Assembly: GCA_019454045.1 (NCBI GenBank)
Contig: SKCR01023748.1
Span: forward strand, 185,869-249,868
Direction of reading: 5' to 3'
DNA length: 64,000 nt
Source: Zanthoxylum bungeanum
Taxonomy: Eukaryota; Streptophyta; Magnoliopsida; Sapindales; Rutaceae
Positions 36,445 to 47,062 of this stretch are shown in pieces; the first letter of the stretch is position 1, and each line of letters starts with the position of its first letter. The notes beneath the pieces are model-generated. The model searched no databases. It had not been told where the DNA came from and worked only from the letters and a program-made list of their open reading frames with translations. A program made the position numbers and the translations under genes.

Positions 36445-38509
36445 TGTTGGTTTTTATTAAGGTCCCAAGATCAAACAAGCAATGAAAATCGTGCATGAAT
36501 ACACCAAAGAAGATAGCGGAATACTTACATTGGTTGGTTGAGTTGATTTGAAGACCATTGAAGCCAAAAAACGCACTGCCATGGACACCCACTGCATGCA
36601 GTCCACTGTCTTCTGTCTTCAGTATTTGAGCTGCAAAAATGAGTTCCTAGATTCGTCGGATGGATCCCGGCTCATGGGTGAACCTCCCTACCACCTTCGC
36701 AAGACTTGTAAGTGTGCTAGCACTTGAATTTTCACCATGAAAACCCACTCTAGCTTCCCTAAAACTCACGCCTGAACTGGTTCAAAACCAGTGAGCAAAG
36801 CTTCTGTTTTGCGTGTGAGAGAAGAGAGAATTTGAGAGAGATAAAAGGTTAACTTCTTTTTTCATTTTTGTTTCTAAAAAACGTCAGTGAGAAAGAGAGA
36901 AGCAATGATGTATATCATTGACCAAAAATGAATTTTTAGATAAAAAACTCTTCAATAACCGTGAAAAGCATTTCCCTCCAAAAATTCATCATCATCACAC
37001 ATTGAAAATGGAGACAATGTATCATCCCATAAAGGTGACTAGATACATCCATCATCTATTCGTGTCAAGTGATGAGATATTGCGATGTGATTTGCGGATA
37101 CCACTCGTTTCAAAATACGAATGTGTCCGCAAACACTTTCGGGCTCGATTTCGCTAATTCCGAATTAACGCATTTCCGTCGCGACGAGAATTAATTAATT
37201 TCGCCTAGCGAAATTACTATTCAGATCGCTAACGAATTAATTCTAAATTAATTCGTTCGCCCGAATTAAAATCTAATTTTAATTCCGCGTCGAAATCTAA
37301 TTTCGTTTAATATATCGAATATATTAATTTACGATTAATTCCAAATTAATCGTTATCTCTCTTTAGACGATATCTTATCCTAGATAAAATATCTTCGTAA
37401 TTAATCCTAGATTAATTTTCTCTCTCTTCTATATAATCCCAGATTATTCAAGAGTGCGAGTTGTGCGTCATCGGTGGATTATCGGGAAGCGACCCATGAG
37501 ATCTTCGGATACGTTGGCAGTAAATACGGTCGTCGGAGATCCGAATCACGTACGTACCAAGTACTACGTTCTACCGATTTACGAGACAAGGTCGACTCCT
37601 AGCAAAGCACCAAGTCTACCCAATTCTCCGGACATATCCATTTAAGAATATCAAAGATCTGTATCAAGCGTAGTATACTATGTATTGTATTGCGTATATC
37701 GATCCAGTATCGGACGATCACATGTTAGGCCTGGGGCTGGAAAATGTGTCTGCCCCGTTACGAAACATATATCGGACATCAAGCAATAGTCTCTGTGAAT
37801 CGGGCAATCCTGACCTAGTCATATTGTCCCGACGGTTGCAACCTTTTATAGAGCACTAGTTCTGTATCCTGCGCGATCATCAACTCCATATGTCTGAAGT
37901 GACACTTCCATCTTGACATCACACCCAGTACACTACGATTCCTGATAAACCCAGAAGAGGTGAACACAGAACCAGTTTAGGTCCCCCAACCACCAAAACC
38001 AAAGTTTACCAATTTTCGCAAGTACTAGCGATGCAAGTCTCAGGTTAAGATCATATACACCTACCCTGATGCGGCCTCCCATAGACACGCAGACATACTA
38101 CCAATGGGATTCCGCGGGGTCTATCCAGAGCGAAGCTGTTTTCCATCCCATCGGTGAAACACGACCTCCTATCGCACTTGCATAAGTATCCAATACTTAT
38201 ATATATGAGAACTATGTCGTTGTGCCCTCACAACGCACACAAGTGCAATACTAGCCTATTCCGCATTATCGATGTCCATTCTCGATAATACTACGACTAG
38301 GGATATTTAATGATTAATCTTTCGTGGACTGATACTGTCTCATATCATCTTAATCCAGGAACTAATCATAGGGACCTCTCTTCATTTATATATCTATGGT
38401 GATCTAATCACAAATGATGAGAGTGCAATTTCCTTATTACATAGTTAATTTGCTACAACAACACAATGATCTGTGCAAATAGTGACGCTATGGGTCATAT
38501 TATCCAACA
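36445..38509 (-). repeat. N1 5' LTR
   Basis: 2065 bases, TGTTGGTTTTT...TATCCAACA, the same length as its 3' partner and very similar. Followed directly by the TATAC duplication. Confidence 0.9.
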
Positions 38510-39411
38510 TATACTACGCCTGATATAGATCCTTTATTCCTGTAAGGATATTTCTGGAGAATTGGGTAGGCATGGTGCTTTGCTAGAAGCCAACCTTGTC
38601 TTGTAAATCGGTAAAACGTAATACTTTGTACTTACGTGTTTGGATAGTCCGACGACCGAATTTACTGCCAATATATCCGGGGATCTCATGGGTCGCTTCC
38701 CAAAGATTCACTGATGACGTATGACTCGCACTCTAAATTAATATGGGATTAATTAGAAGAGAGAGAAAATTAATCTGGGATTAATTGCGGAGATATTTTA
38801 TCTGGGATAAAATATCAATTAAAGAGAGATAACACTTAATTTGGAATTAATCGATAAATTAATATATTTGATATATTAAATGAAATTGGATTTCGACGCG
38901 GAATTGAAATTAGATTTTAAAAGGAATTTAATTGTTTTTGCTTTTGACTTTTTTAAAAAGAAAATGGTATATGTTTAATTTGTTTTTGGAAATCAAATGA
39001 CATTACACATTTTTTACAACTCTCTCTTTCTCTCATCTCTCTCTCTCACGCCCAACAAGGGCTGTTTCTTCACTGGTTTCCTGTGAGCCAAGAGGAAAAG
39101 GGAAGCTTAGAGTCACGATTTTGTGGCAAAATCGGGAGTGCTAGCACACTACGAAGTCATGTGAAGGTGATAGGGAAGTCCACCCATGAGCCGAGAATCA
39201 TTTAACGAAGCTTGGAGCTTGGAAGATGACATCCAATGGCCGAAAATTAGTGAACTGCTCACTGCCGAATGCAGTAAAGAGGAGAAAATCAGATTTTGTT
39301 ACCTCCCGCGTCGCTCAACCGATCGATGTGAGTATTCCGCAACTTCGTTGATTTGTATTCGCACTTATTTCATGCTTGTTTATGATCTTAGGACCTTAGC
39401 AAACACCAACA
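38510..39411 (+). repeat. F1 3' LTR, last segment
   Basis: Resumes at TATACTACGCCTGATATAG and runs to CCAACA at 39411. Relative to the 5' LTR it lacks about 310 bases at about 38916 (5' LTR 5995-6310), so the later half of its palindrome row is gone. GTGCTAGCAC is kept near 39139. Confidence 0.87.
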
Positions 39412-39416
39412 GGGGA
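39412..39416. other. Target site duplication GGGGA, right copy (F1)
   Basis: GGGGA directly after the F1 3' LTR; its partner is at 4758-4762. Confidence 0.85.
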
Positions 39417-39763
39417 GAGATGATTACCCCACGACATTTGCCGCCCAGTGTTTGAGGTGCATATCACGAGGAGGACCAATGAGCCTTCATGACGTTTGTA
39501 GCCTCAAGACATGCCTAGCAGAGGGGAGGGAAATGCCCACATGGCGTTGGCCATCCAATTTCGATCTCGTCAAGTATAACATAGGAAGGCATGAAGGCCT
39601 CCATGGAGTTTGCGGGCTGAGGTTTTCCTAGCATAAAGAAAATCTCCTTATGGCGTTGGTCACCTCTCTGGTCCATAGCTCAGTTCGCTGAGACATCTGA
39701 ATTGTAAGATTCAGAATTATTATTTTAGGAAAATCGGGGTAAGATGATGCCTTAGTTACCTTA
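39417..39763 (+). other. Ty3/gypsy tail remnant, right side
   Basis: Continues the sequence interrupted at 4757. No coding frame. Related motifs ATGGCGTTGG recur near 39543 and 39645, with ATGGAGTTTG near 39604. It ends where the reverse family B LTR begins. Confidence 0.55.
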
Positions 39764-42102
39764 TGTAGGAAACACTTTCCTCGCCAGCGGAAGCGATTAG
39801 GCACACGGATCGACCTTGAAATTTTTTTCTGCTTTGCCCTTCCTTTAGCCGAATGTAACCAGTGGGTATACTGAAATTTCGCTTTTGTTTCAGACAAGAT
39901 TTCAGCCCCGGAATACCCCCGAAACAGTCCCCGAACAGCCCCCGAACTGTAGTGAATAATTGGACTATTTTGCACCCGTTACACAACCGAACTGCACACA
40001 AACCAGTCCACTATTGGCGTGAACTGCTAGAGTATTTAAGGTCTGATTTTATCACTAAAAAACAATCCCAACTCAGCCCCAAAATATCCCCAAAGTGTTT
40101 CCCAAAATCCCCGAATTAAAAACGAAACAAAACTAGCCCCTAATCAAGAGGCAAATGTGCAGCAATGAGGTGAAACTAAACCTCACTGCCGTGACCTTGA
40201 TGAATAGAGGAAGATGATGATATGTTCATCACCACAAAGTCTTCCGTGTTATGTCTCGTTACCAATGGAGAGTAGTGTGGGCTACACTCACAAATCAAAT
40301 CCCTAAAATAATTTTAGAGATTTAATAACACTTAGTATTTTATTATTCTTCTTATGTTCTTCAATGGAGATTCTCAACTTTTCAGATAATGGTAGAGAAG
40401 AAGAGGAAGGTGACCAGGGTTCAAGAATGAGAGATTTTTCCAAAAGAAAATCAAATTTTCTTTTTATACTTAGGATAATTGTTTCCAAAAAACAAAACAA
40501 CTAATCCCCTCCCCTTATGTTCAAAATTCGGCCATGGTAAGGATTTCATTCAATTTTTGTAACATCAAATATTTAATTACCATTATTAAAAGGATGTCAT
40601 AAAATTGAATAAGTAATAAACCATATTAAAAGTCATTACTTCCAATAATATTGCAAAGGATTATTTTGTTTCCAAAACAAACAAATCCATTCCCTTATGC
40701 ACTAAGGAATTCGGCCATGTCATGAATTCTTTTATTAACTTTGTAACAATAATATTTACTTTCCATAAAGCCAATATATGTTACAAATTAAATGTATGAT
40801 TAATATTTTGAAAGTCATTACTTCCAAAATTAAATCAAGGGTTTCCAAAACCCATAATATAGAAATTATAATCTTAGCCTTATTAAATTATATCATATAT
40901 ATAATTCAATATTTTATATTTAATAATTATCATATAATTATTAATACCATACATTAACTTTTAATATATAGTTTCAAGTGTGACAAATAATATTACTAAT
41001 CATATTAATAATACTTATACATATGTGAGCATATAATTGGACTATCCAATTACATTAAATCTGCTATAGTAAATCGAGTTAGCATGAGGACCAAATGGAC
41101 CTACGGTTCCGAGCTCCAATAATCTCGAAATATTAATTAAGCTCTTAATTAAATATTCGAATTATTAACTCCGGGTTATTCCACTAAAAACCCGAAGTTG
41201 TACTCTCGTTGCCGTAGATGAAATATTAAGCTGAACCAAGTCGGTGTCCACCGATATAGTCATTACAAATGAATTGACTCTTCATGAGTATCTCGTAATT
41301 AGAGCCGGGTCATAATGTCCGTTATACCCCTCTATTTATTTTTACCTTAAGTTCTATTGATTATCTAATGAAAAATTTATTCATAACTATTATGAATATT
41401 AATCTTTCTATTCGTAATAGAAAGACTTGAGCGCTCAAATCATTCAAGTACCGAATCAACCCTTAAGAAAGATACTCATCTACTTCTCGCAAGAAGGAGT
41501 GAACTCCATGTCTACGTAAAATGTTCCTAGCTACAAAACAAATTGTGCCCCCAAAGTACGTAGCTATTGGTCGGGACTGCTACACCAACCTCACCTTTGT
41601 AAATCAAAGGACATAGCCTGCCATGCAGTAGTTCATAGTACACTCAGGATTAAGATCAATCCATATATGACCATCAAGTAGATTGAAATGACTTTCTTTG
41701 CTTAATGGATATTATAAGAATGTCATTTCTATCTGGGTCAAGTCCTATATGATCGCATTATACAAGGTGCCTCCATTCTCATGTCTCTACATGGACGATC
41801 CGGATCAAGATCGCCATATAAATATAGAATAGACCGCAGCTATAGATAAACCACAAACAAAGTACCCAGTTTGTTTGCTCTCTATGGACTATTTAAGATT
41901 ACTAACTTCAGACTTAAATCCTTTTGTATATGACACTCATACACTAAGTCTGAAGGTACATAAGTAATCTAGGGTATTTAAAAAGATATATAATATGCGA
42001 AAATTAAACAAATAATTTGATAAATGAATAATGCATCGTTTTATTTCAGAAACACATGAAACCGTTTACATCACATGTAGCTCTAGGGCATACATCCCAA
42101 CA
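39764..42102 (-). repeat. Family B copia 3' LTR (B2)
   Basis: 2339 bases. The U3 end at 42102 reads ...GGGCATACATCCCAACA on the plus strand; the other end is TGTAGGAAAC at 39764. The half next to the polypurine tract matches B1 (2241-3150). Near 39880-40140 it is rich in CCCCGAAC/GGGGCT motifs that B1 shares in style. No gene is visible; the frames at 39628-40119 are not conserved in B1. Confidence 0.75.
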
Positions 42103-42113
42103 ATCTCCCACTT
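42103..42113 (-). other. Polypurine tract of right family B element
   Basis: AAGTGGGAGAT on the coding strand, abutting LTR B2. Confidence 0.85.
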
Positions 42114-42116
42114 GCA

Positions 42117-42809
42117 CTAGAGCAAATGTGACATGTCACGTAATCCTAGACCATCTAGGTGACCTTCAAAAAATTTAGTCGGCAAGGTCTTTGTAAACGG
42201 ATCAACAAGGTTCTCTGCGGATGCAATCTTTGTGACGGTAACGTCTCCTCTTTGCACTATCTCCCTGATAAGATGATATTTCCTCTCTATATGCTTTCCC
42301 CTCTTGTGGCTTCTTGGTTCTTTGGAGTTTGCCACCGCACCAGTATTATCGCAATAGAGTGTGAGTGGTCTATCCATTTCTGGAACAACTTCCAGATCTC
42401 CCAAGAATTTACGGAGCCAGACTACTTCCTTAGCCGCTTCACAAGCCGCTACATATTCATACTCCATGGTGGAGTCAGCAATACAAGATTGCTTTATGCT
42501 CCACCACACAATAGCCCCACCACCTAGGGTGAACACTAATCCAGATGTAGATTTCCTGGAATCGTCATCTGTCTGAAAATCAGAGTCTGCATATCCTCTT
42601 AGGATCATATCCTCACCGGAATATACAAGCATATAATCTCTCGTTCTCTTAAGATACTTGAGAATGTGTTTCACAGCCACCCAGTGATCCAATTCTAGGT
42701 TTGATTGAAACCTACGGACTACTCCCACTGCAAAACAGATGTCCGGTCCCGTGCATAACATAGCATACATGAGACTACCAACTGCTGAGGCGTATGGGAT
42801 ATGTCTCAT
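42117..42809 (-). pseudogene. Family B RNase H and RT connection
   Basis: 230-residue frame. IPYASAVGSLMYAMLCTGPD, ILKYLKRTRDYMLVY, GYADSDFQTDDDS (first Asp), STMEYEYVAAC (Glu), LYCDNTGAVANSKEPRSHK (Asp), ADPFTKTL-like end (VDPFTKTLPTKFF), finishing at RDMSHLL just before the polypurine tract. The catalytic acidic residues are kept. It continues in frame from the RT fragment across a TAG stop at 42858-42860, at a place where related elements have Gln. Confidence 0.9.
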
Positions 42810-42857
42810 TTCCTCAACATCTCCATGTCGATAAGGCAGATTGCCTTTCTTGGAATT

Positions 42858-43263
42858 CTACATCCCAAATCGCACAAGGATCTTGTCGATATAGGATGCC
42901 TGAGACATAGCTAACAGTCGTTTCTTGCGATCCCGAAGTATCTGAATCCCAAGAACATAACTGGCCTCTCCCAAATCTTTCATTTGGAATTGGTTAGCTA
43001 GCCAGGTTTTCACGTCTGATAATATCTTTACATCATTCCCAATGAGTAAAATATCATCGACGTATAAAACAAGAAAAAACCACCTTCCCGTCAATGACGC
43101 GCTTGTATACACAAGGCTCATCAACATTCTGCTCAAAATCATAAGACTTGATCGTTGTATCAAATCTTATATTCCAAGATCGAGATGCCTGCTTGAGTCC
43201 ATAAATGGACCTTTGCAGCTTACAAACCTTTTTCTCTTGACCTTGGGCGATGAACCCCTCTAG
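42858..43263 (-). pseudogene. Family B reverse transcriptase, C-terminal half
   Basis: Contains SIYGLKQASRSWN near 43200, VDEPCVYKR, then LVLYVDDILLIGND with the YVDD active site (about 43050-43070), and LGEASYVLGIQILRDRKKR. Between 43163 and 43080 an extra T in a T-run (six instead of five) shifts the frame. It is separated from the N-terminal half by a TAA stop at 43264-43266 and ends at a TAG stop at 42858-42860. Confidence 0.88.
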
Positions 43264-43773
43264 TTATATCATATAGATACTTTCATCAAGATTGCCATTC
43301 AAGAATGCAGTCTTGACATCCATTTGCCAACTTTCATAGTCATAATCTGCGACAATAGATAGAAGAGTGCAGATGGATTTAAGCATGGCTACTGGCGAGA
43401 AAGTTTCATCATAGTCAACTCCCTCTTTCTGGGTATAACCCTTGGCCACTAGTCTAGCCTTGAAGGTCTGTACCTTCCTATCTGATCCCCTCTTCCTTTT
43501 GTAGATCCACTTGCAACCTATGGGTTTCACCCCATCAGGTTGGTCTACAAGTTCCCAGACCGAGTTGGAGTGCATGGACTCCATCTCTAGGTTCATGGCT
43601 TTGAGCCATTCCTCTTTGTCAGAATCATCCATTGCACTATTGTAGGTCAATGAATCATTTATGCCATCGATGGATGCGACAACTTGTGCCTCTCCAACCC
43701 CTAAGTAGCGATCAGGTTGTCGTACAACCCTCCCACTGCGTCTAGGTGGTAGATCATTCTGACGAGGTTTCAT
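43264..43773 (-). pseudogene. Family B reverse transcriptase, N-terminal half
   Basis: 169-residue frame. The linker RRSGRVVRQPDRYLG is followed by EWLKAMNLEMESMHSNSVWE, KPIGCKWIYKRKRG, ARLVAKGYTQKEGVDYDETF, and QMDVKTAFLNGNLDESIYM. These are the fingers and the first catalytic Asp of copia RT. An in-frame TAG at 43774-43776 separates it from the integrase frame, and TAA at 43264-43266 cuts it before the YVDD half. Confidence 0.9.
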
Positions 43774-44541
43774 CTAACTATCAGATGCCGAAGGTTCTAT
43801 GTATTTGTCAATTTTCGTTGATGATGGCGTGCTGGTCGAACCAGCAAGTAACTCCTCGAGCAACACTTTACTTTGAGGTTTGAACTCCCTCATATAGTCC
43901 TCCTCTAGAAACGTAGCATTTTTCGATACAAACACTTTGATATCATCAGGACTGTAGAAGAATCCACCTCTAGTCTCCTTAGGATAGCCTATAAATAGGC
44001 ACACCTGAGAACGTGGCTCCAAATTTGTAGTCTTATTCTTCAGCACATGTGCTGGACACCCCCATATGCGGAAATGTCGTAAACTAGTTTTACGACCATT
44101 CCACAACTCTAAGGGAGTCTTAGGAACAGACTTAGATGGAACTACATTAAGGATATGCATTGCAGTTTGTAGTGCATATCCCCAGAACGAACTAGGTAGT
44201 GAGCTATAACTAAACATAAATCTCATCATGTCTAGTAGGGTTCAATTTCTCCTTTCTGCAACACCATTTTGATGTGGTGTTACAGGTGCTGTGAGCTGGG
44301 ATATTATCCCATGCTCAACTAAGAATTCCTCGAAGTCTCTATCGAGGTATTCCCCTCCACGATCTGATCGCAGTGTTTTGATTGTCTTGCCTAATTGGTT
44401 TTCAACCTCAGGACGATACTCCTTGAACTTTTCAAAGTTATCTAATTTGCGATGCATTAGGTAGACATACCCATATCTTGAATAATCGTCAATGAATGTG
44501 ACAAAGTATTCATAACCACCTCGGGCTTTTACATTCATCGG
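43774..44541 (-). pseudogene. Family B integrase
   Basis: The core frame 44242-44538 has ARGGYEYFVTFIDDYSRYGYVYL, LRSDRGGEYLDRDF (catalytic Asp) and TPHQNGVAERRN (catalytic Glu). It is interrupted by TGA at 44242-44244 exactly where the family has Arg. It continues in the same frame (43774-44229) with [29 protein letters not shown] and [16 protein letters not shown]. The N-terminal part is joined to the GAG-pre-integrase piece by a frame change at 44590. Confidence 0.9.
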
Positions 44542-44585
44542 TCCACAAACGTCTGAATGTATTAGCTCAAGTGGTTGATTGGCTC

Positions 44586-44852
44586 TTATACCTTTTTCCA
44601 GTAAAAAGGTCTCTTGGTCATTTTACCTTCTAAACAGGATTCACAAACTGGTAGAGTCCCGGGCTTTAACTGGTTTAAGGCTCCATTCTTTACCAATCTA
44701 TTTATCCGGTCAAGGTTGATGTGACCAAGTCTAAGATGCCATAGATATTTGTCATCATGAGAAATCTTTGGCCATTTAGTTTTAGGTTTCTCAACCTTAA
44801 ACATTTCAGCGTTGAGCAATGACCTATGTGTTAATGGTCTTAACACATACAA
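44586..44852 (-). pseudogene. Family B GAG-pre-integrase domain
   Basis: 88-residue frame with YLWHLRLGHINLDRI and LPVCESCLEGKMTKRPF, the HHCC zinc region at the front of copia integrase. The frame is lost near 44590-44600, where a T-run and an A-run are each one base longer than the readable frame requires, giving an early stop. Confidence 0.88.
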
Positions 44853-44885
44853 GTTACTTTCTGAGTTTTCGGTGCATATAGTTAA

Positions 44886-45290
44886 TCAATTTCTACCAAT
44901 AATAACTAAATTGCTATTAAAAGAAATTGAATAACCATCATCCAAAAGTTTAGAAACAGAAATCAAATTCCTGTGAAAACCAGGAATGAATAACACATTG
45001 TTCAAATTTAGATAATTATTATTAATAAAATTTAAACTGGAAACTCCCACTGCTCTTGCTGAAACGGCATCTCCTGTCCTGACCCTCATGGTGTAATCAC
45101 CTTCAGCAACATCCCTCCATGAATCAAGTAGCTGCAAAGAAGAACAAACATGGTTAGTGGCTCCAGAATCAACAATCCAATCGAATTTATCATCCTCCAC
45201 TAATAGAGATTCAATCACGAGTAAATCATATTTACCTGTTTCCTTTTTCTGCTTTAGCTCAGCAAGGTATTTAGGACAGTTCCTTTGGGC
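44886..45290 (-). pseudogene. Family B protease and gag end
   Basis: The aspartic protease frame 44886-45218 contains DKFDWIVDSGATNHVCSSL (active site DSG), then LISVSKLLDDGYSISF. Just upstream, NCPKYLAELKQKK marks the end of the gag zinc knuckle. Beyond about 45290 the gag frame is disrupted and the element stops at the junction with F2's leader. Confidence 0.88.
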
Positions 45291-45316
45291 TTGGCATCAT
45301 TGGAGCCTTTCTTGTT

Positions 45317-46260
45317 ATATATCCATCCGCATATCATTATTAATTTATTTCGCGCCTTATTATGCTATTAGAATGCATGATTAAGGGTGTATGATGAGAC
45401 CTAATCAAAGATAATAAATTTTTTTCCAATTTACTCTAAAAACCCTCATTCAATATTAAGCGTTTTTACTTCCATTGAGTGGTTCTCTCTCAAGATCCAA
45501 GATTGGCATTGGTTTGTTGGCCAAGTCAAGACCTTTGTCCATCGCGGATGTGTTTGAACCGCGTAAGCTTTTTTCCATATCGTATGTCTTGGGCGGTTGC
45601 GACTTGTTGGCCAAAGTCAAGGTCACTTCTTGTTCATCGACTTTGATTACAAAGCTTTCCCACTGTCAATGGGTCACGCTTTACTAGAATCATTAAGCTT
45701 GTTGAACCAAAGCCAAAGCTTAGTTGATTTAGAGGAAAAAGGTTAGGAAATATATTGGATATATTTACATATATTGGATATATGTTTTGGACTTGGAGGT
45801 CCACCTACTGGATCTAGGAATTGGATGGGATCCAATTGATCTTAGAGATCTACCTAGTTAAGTTTCATACAACTTGTCGGCTAAAGTCAAGGTTATGTGT
45901 TATTTAATGGGATTCTAGCCCACTAGGAAACTAGGTTTCCCGAGTACTCCACAGATGGCTAGAGGCTCACCGAAAATTATTGGGAGGCAAGTATTAAATT
46001 TGCAATTTCGTTTAAATACTTGCCAATACGCGCTCTTTTATTTATTTATCGTTGTTATACATATATTAGTTGGACTAATATTTAATATTGCTTTTGTTGA
46101 ACAGTTAGACTGTACAACACACTACTTCATTTGTAGTTGGTTATATAGTTGGACTATAGTAATCATTACATTTGAATGTAATCGATCATTTATAGTTGAT
46201 TATATAGTTGGACTATAGTAATCATTATATTTGATTGTACCCGAAATCATTGATTGGATA
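45317..46260 (+). other. F2 leader, truncated
   Basis: Homologous to F1 10190-11150. Leader repeats lie at 45514, 45604 and 45874. No coding frame is conserved with the other copies. Confidence 0.78.
45514..45891 (+). repeat. Leader repeat, three copies (F2)
   Basis: TTGTTGGCCAAGTCAAG at 45514-45530 (one A short), TTGTTGGCCAAAGTCAAG at 45604-45621, and TTGTCGGCTAAAGTCAAG at 45874-45891. Spacings are 90 and 270 bases. Confidence 0.85.
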
Positions 46261-46289
46261 GTTGGACTATAGCAATCAATATAACTGGA

Positions 46290-47060
46290 AAGATTAGCGT
46301 CAAAGAACATAATCCTAGGTGAAAAATATCTTTAACAGCACAATTTTCCAGATTGGGAAATGAACCTCAGGGTAGTCCTGGGAGCCGTGAAGTTACTTTA
46401 TTTGATAGAGAAACCTCTCGGGCCTGAGCCCGGAGTTGAACAAATAGTGGAGCATGAGCTTTGGAAGACTCATCATGATAATAACTTTAGTGCTCAATCC
46501 ATCATGCTTGCCACAATGACTCCTTAATTTCATCGTCAAAACTAAGGATTAGATCATTATAGTATGATGTTGAAACCAAAGGATCTTCATAGATCTAACC
46601 TTAGATCTTAGAAGTACGAATTACAAAAGAAGCTCTTTCGATCACGTATATTAGAGGGTACATCTGTCGAGCATGAGGTGTCGCAGATGATTGCTGACAT
46701 CGAATAGCTAGGTTAGCTGGGCATTACCTATGAGGCCGAGACTTCCATATATTTGATCTTATAGTCTCTGCCCGAATGCTGGGGTGGGTTCATCTTGAAC
46801 CAAGAGAAAACTCTTGGAGAGTTAATGGCTATTCTCAAGGAAGTAAAGCCAGAGCTTCCAAAAGGGCAAGAAGCGCAAGGCGCATCCTACTTCGACATCC
46901 TAGAAGGCCAAGGATTGGCCGAAGGCTTCTGGGGGTGTGAAGAAAAATGGCAAAGGTAAAATTGTCACAGTCTTCTGGGAAGACAAATGACATATCCCAA
47001 GATGTCTACCTAAATTATGGCAAACGAGGTCATTGGAAGTGTGACTGCCGTATGTATCTG
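46290..47060 (+). pseudogene. F2 gag remnant
   Basis: Readable in one frame: DWEMNLRVVLGA, LLYLIEKPLGPEPGVEQ, HELWKTH, SAQSIMLATMTP, then after stops ARYELQ-like and RSRILEGTSVEHEVSQMIAD near 46640-46710, and LGELMAILKE near 46815. A zinc knuckle remnant (LNYGKRGHWKCDC, first Cys changed) lies near 47010-47050. Several stops. Contains the ~180-base block (about 46627-46808) that is absent from F1 and F4. Confidence 0.85.
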
Positions 47061-47062
47061 GT

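Larger units (their letters stand above)
19656..38509 (-). mobile_element. N1: reverse family A copia element, holding N2
   Basis: TATAC duplications bracket it. In plus-strand order: 3' LTR 19656-21720, polypurine tract 21721, decayed pol and gag to about 24850, leader to 25606, N2 insertion 25607-34742, rest of the leader 34743-36430, primer site 36431, 5' LTR 36445-38509. Both LTRs are 2065 bases and very similar, so insertion was fairly recent. Its coding region is nevertheless thoroughly broken, including an integrase deletion shared with F1 and F4. It probably moved using proteins supplied in trans. Confidence 0.88.
4763..39411 (+). mobile_element. F1: forward family A copia element with nested insertions
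   Basis: Boundaries are TGTTGG at 4763 and CCAACA at 39411, flanked by GGGGA on both sides. Order: 5' LTR (4763-8817, broken by R1), primer binding site 8819, leader, decayed gag-pol (about 11200-14585), polypurine tract, 3' LTR (14596-15377, 19602-19655, 38510-39411). The 3' LTR was split by R2 (holding R3) and by N1 (holding N2). Once the inserts are removed, F1 is roughly 9.5 kb. Its two LTRs look about 95% alike where I compared them. It shares lesions with F4 and N1. Confidence 0.85.
39764..45316 (-). mobile_element. Right family B copia element, reverse, truncated in gag
   Basis: 3' LTR, polypurine tract, RNase H to protease, then cut inside gag at about 45316, where F2's leader begins. 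It faces the left family B element tail to tail, with the Ty3 remnant between their 3' LTRs. Its 5' LTR and leader are missing. Confidence 0.82.

Noticed and set aside
39628..40119. Overlapping frames of 81-115 codons on both strands that might be a captured host gene fragment
   Set aside because: They lie inside family B LTR B2, are not preserved in B1, and match no domain I recognise.
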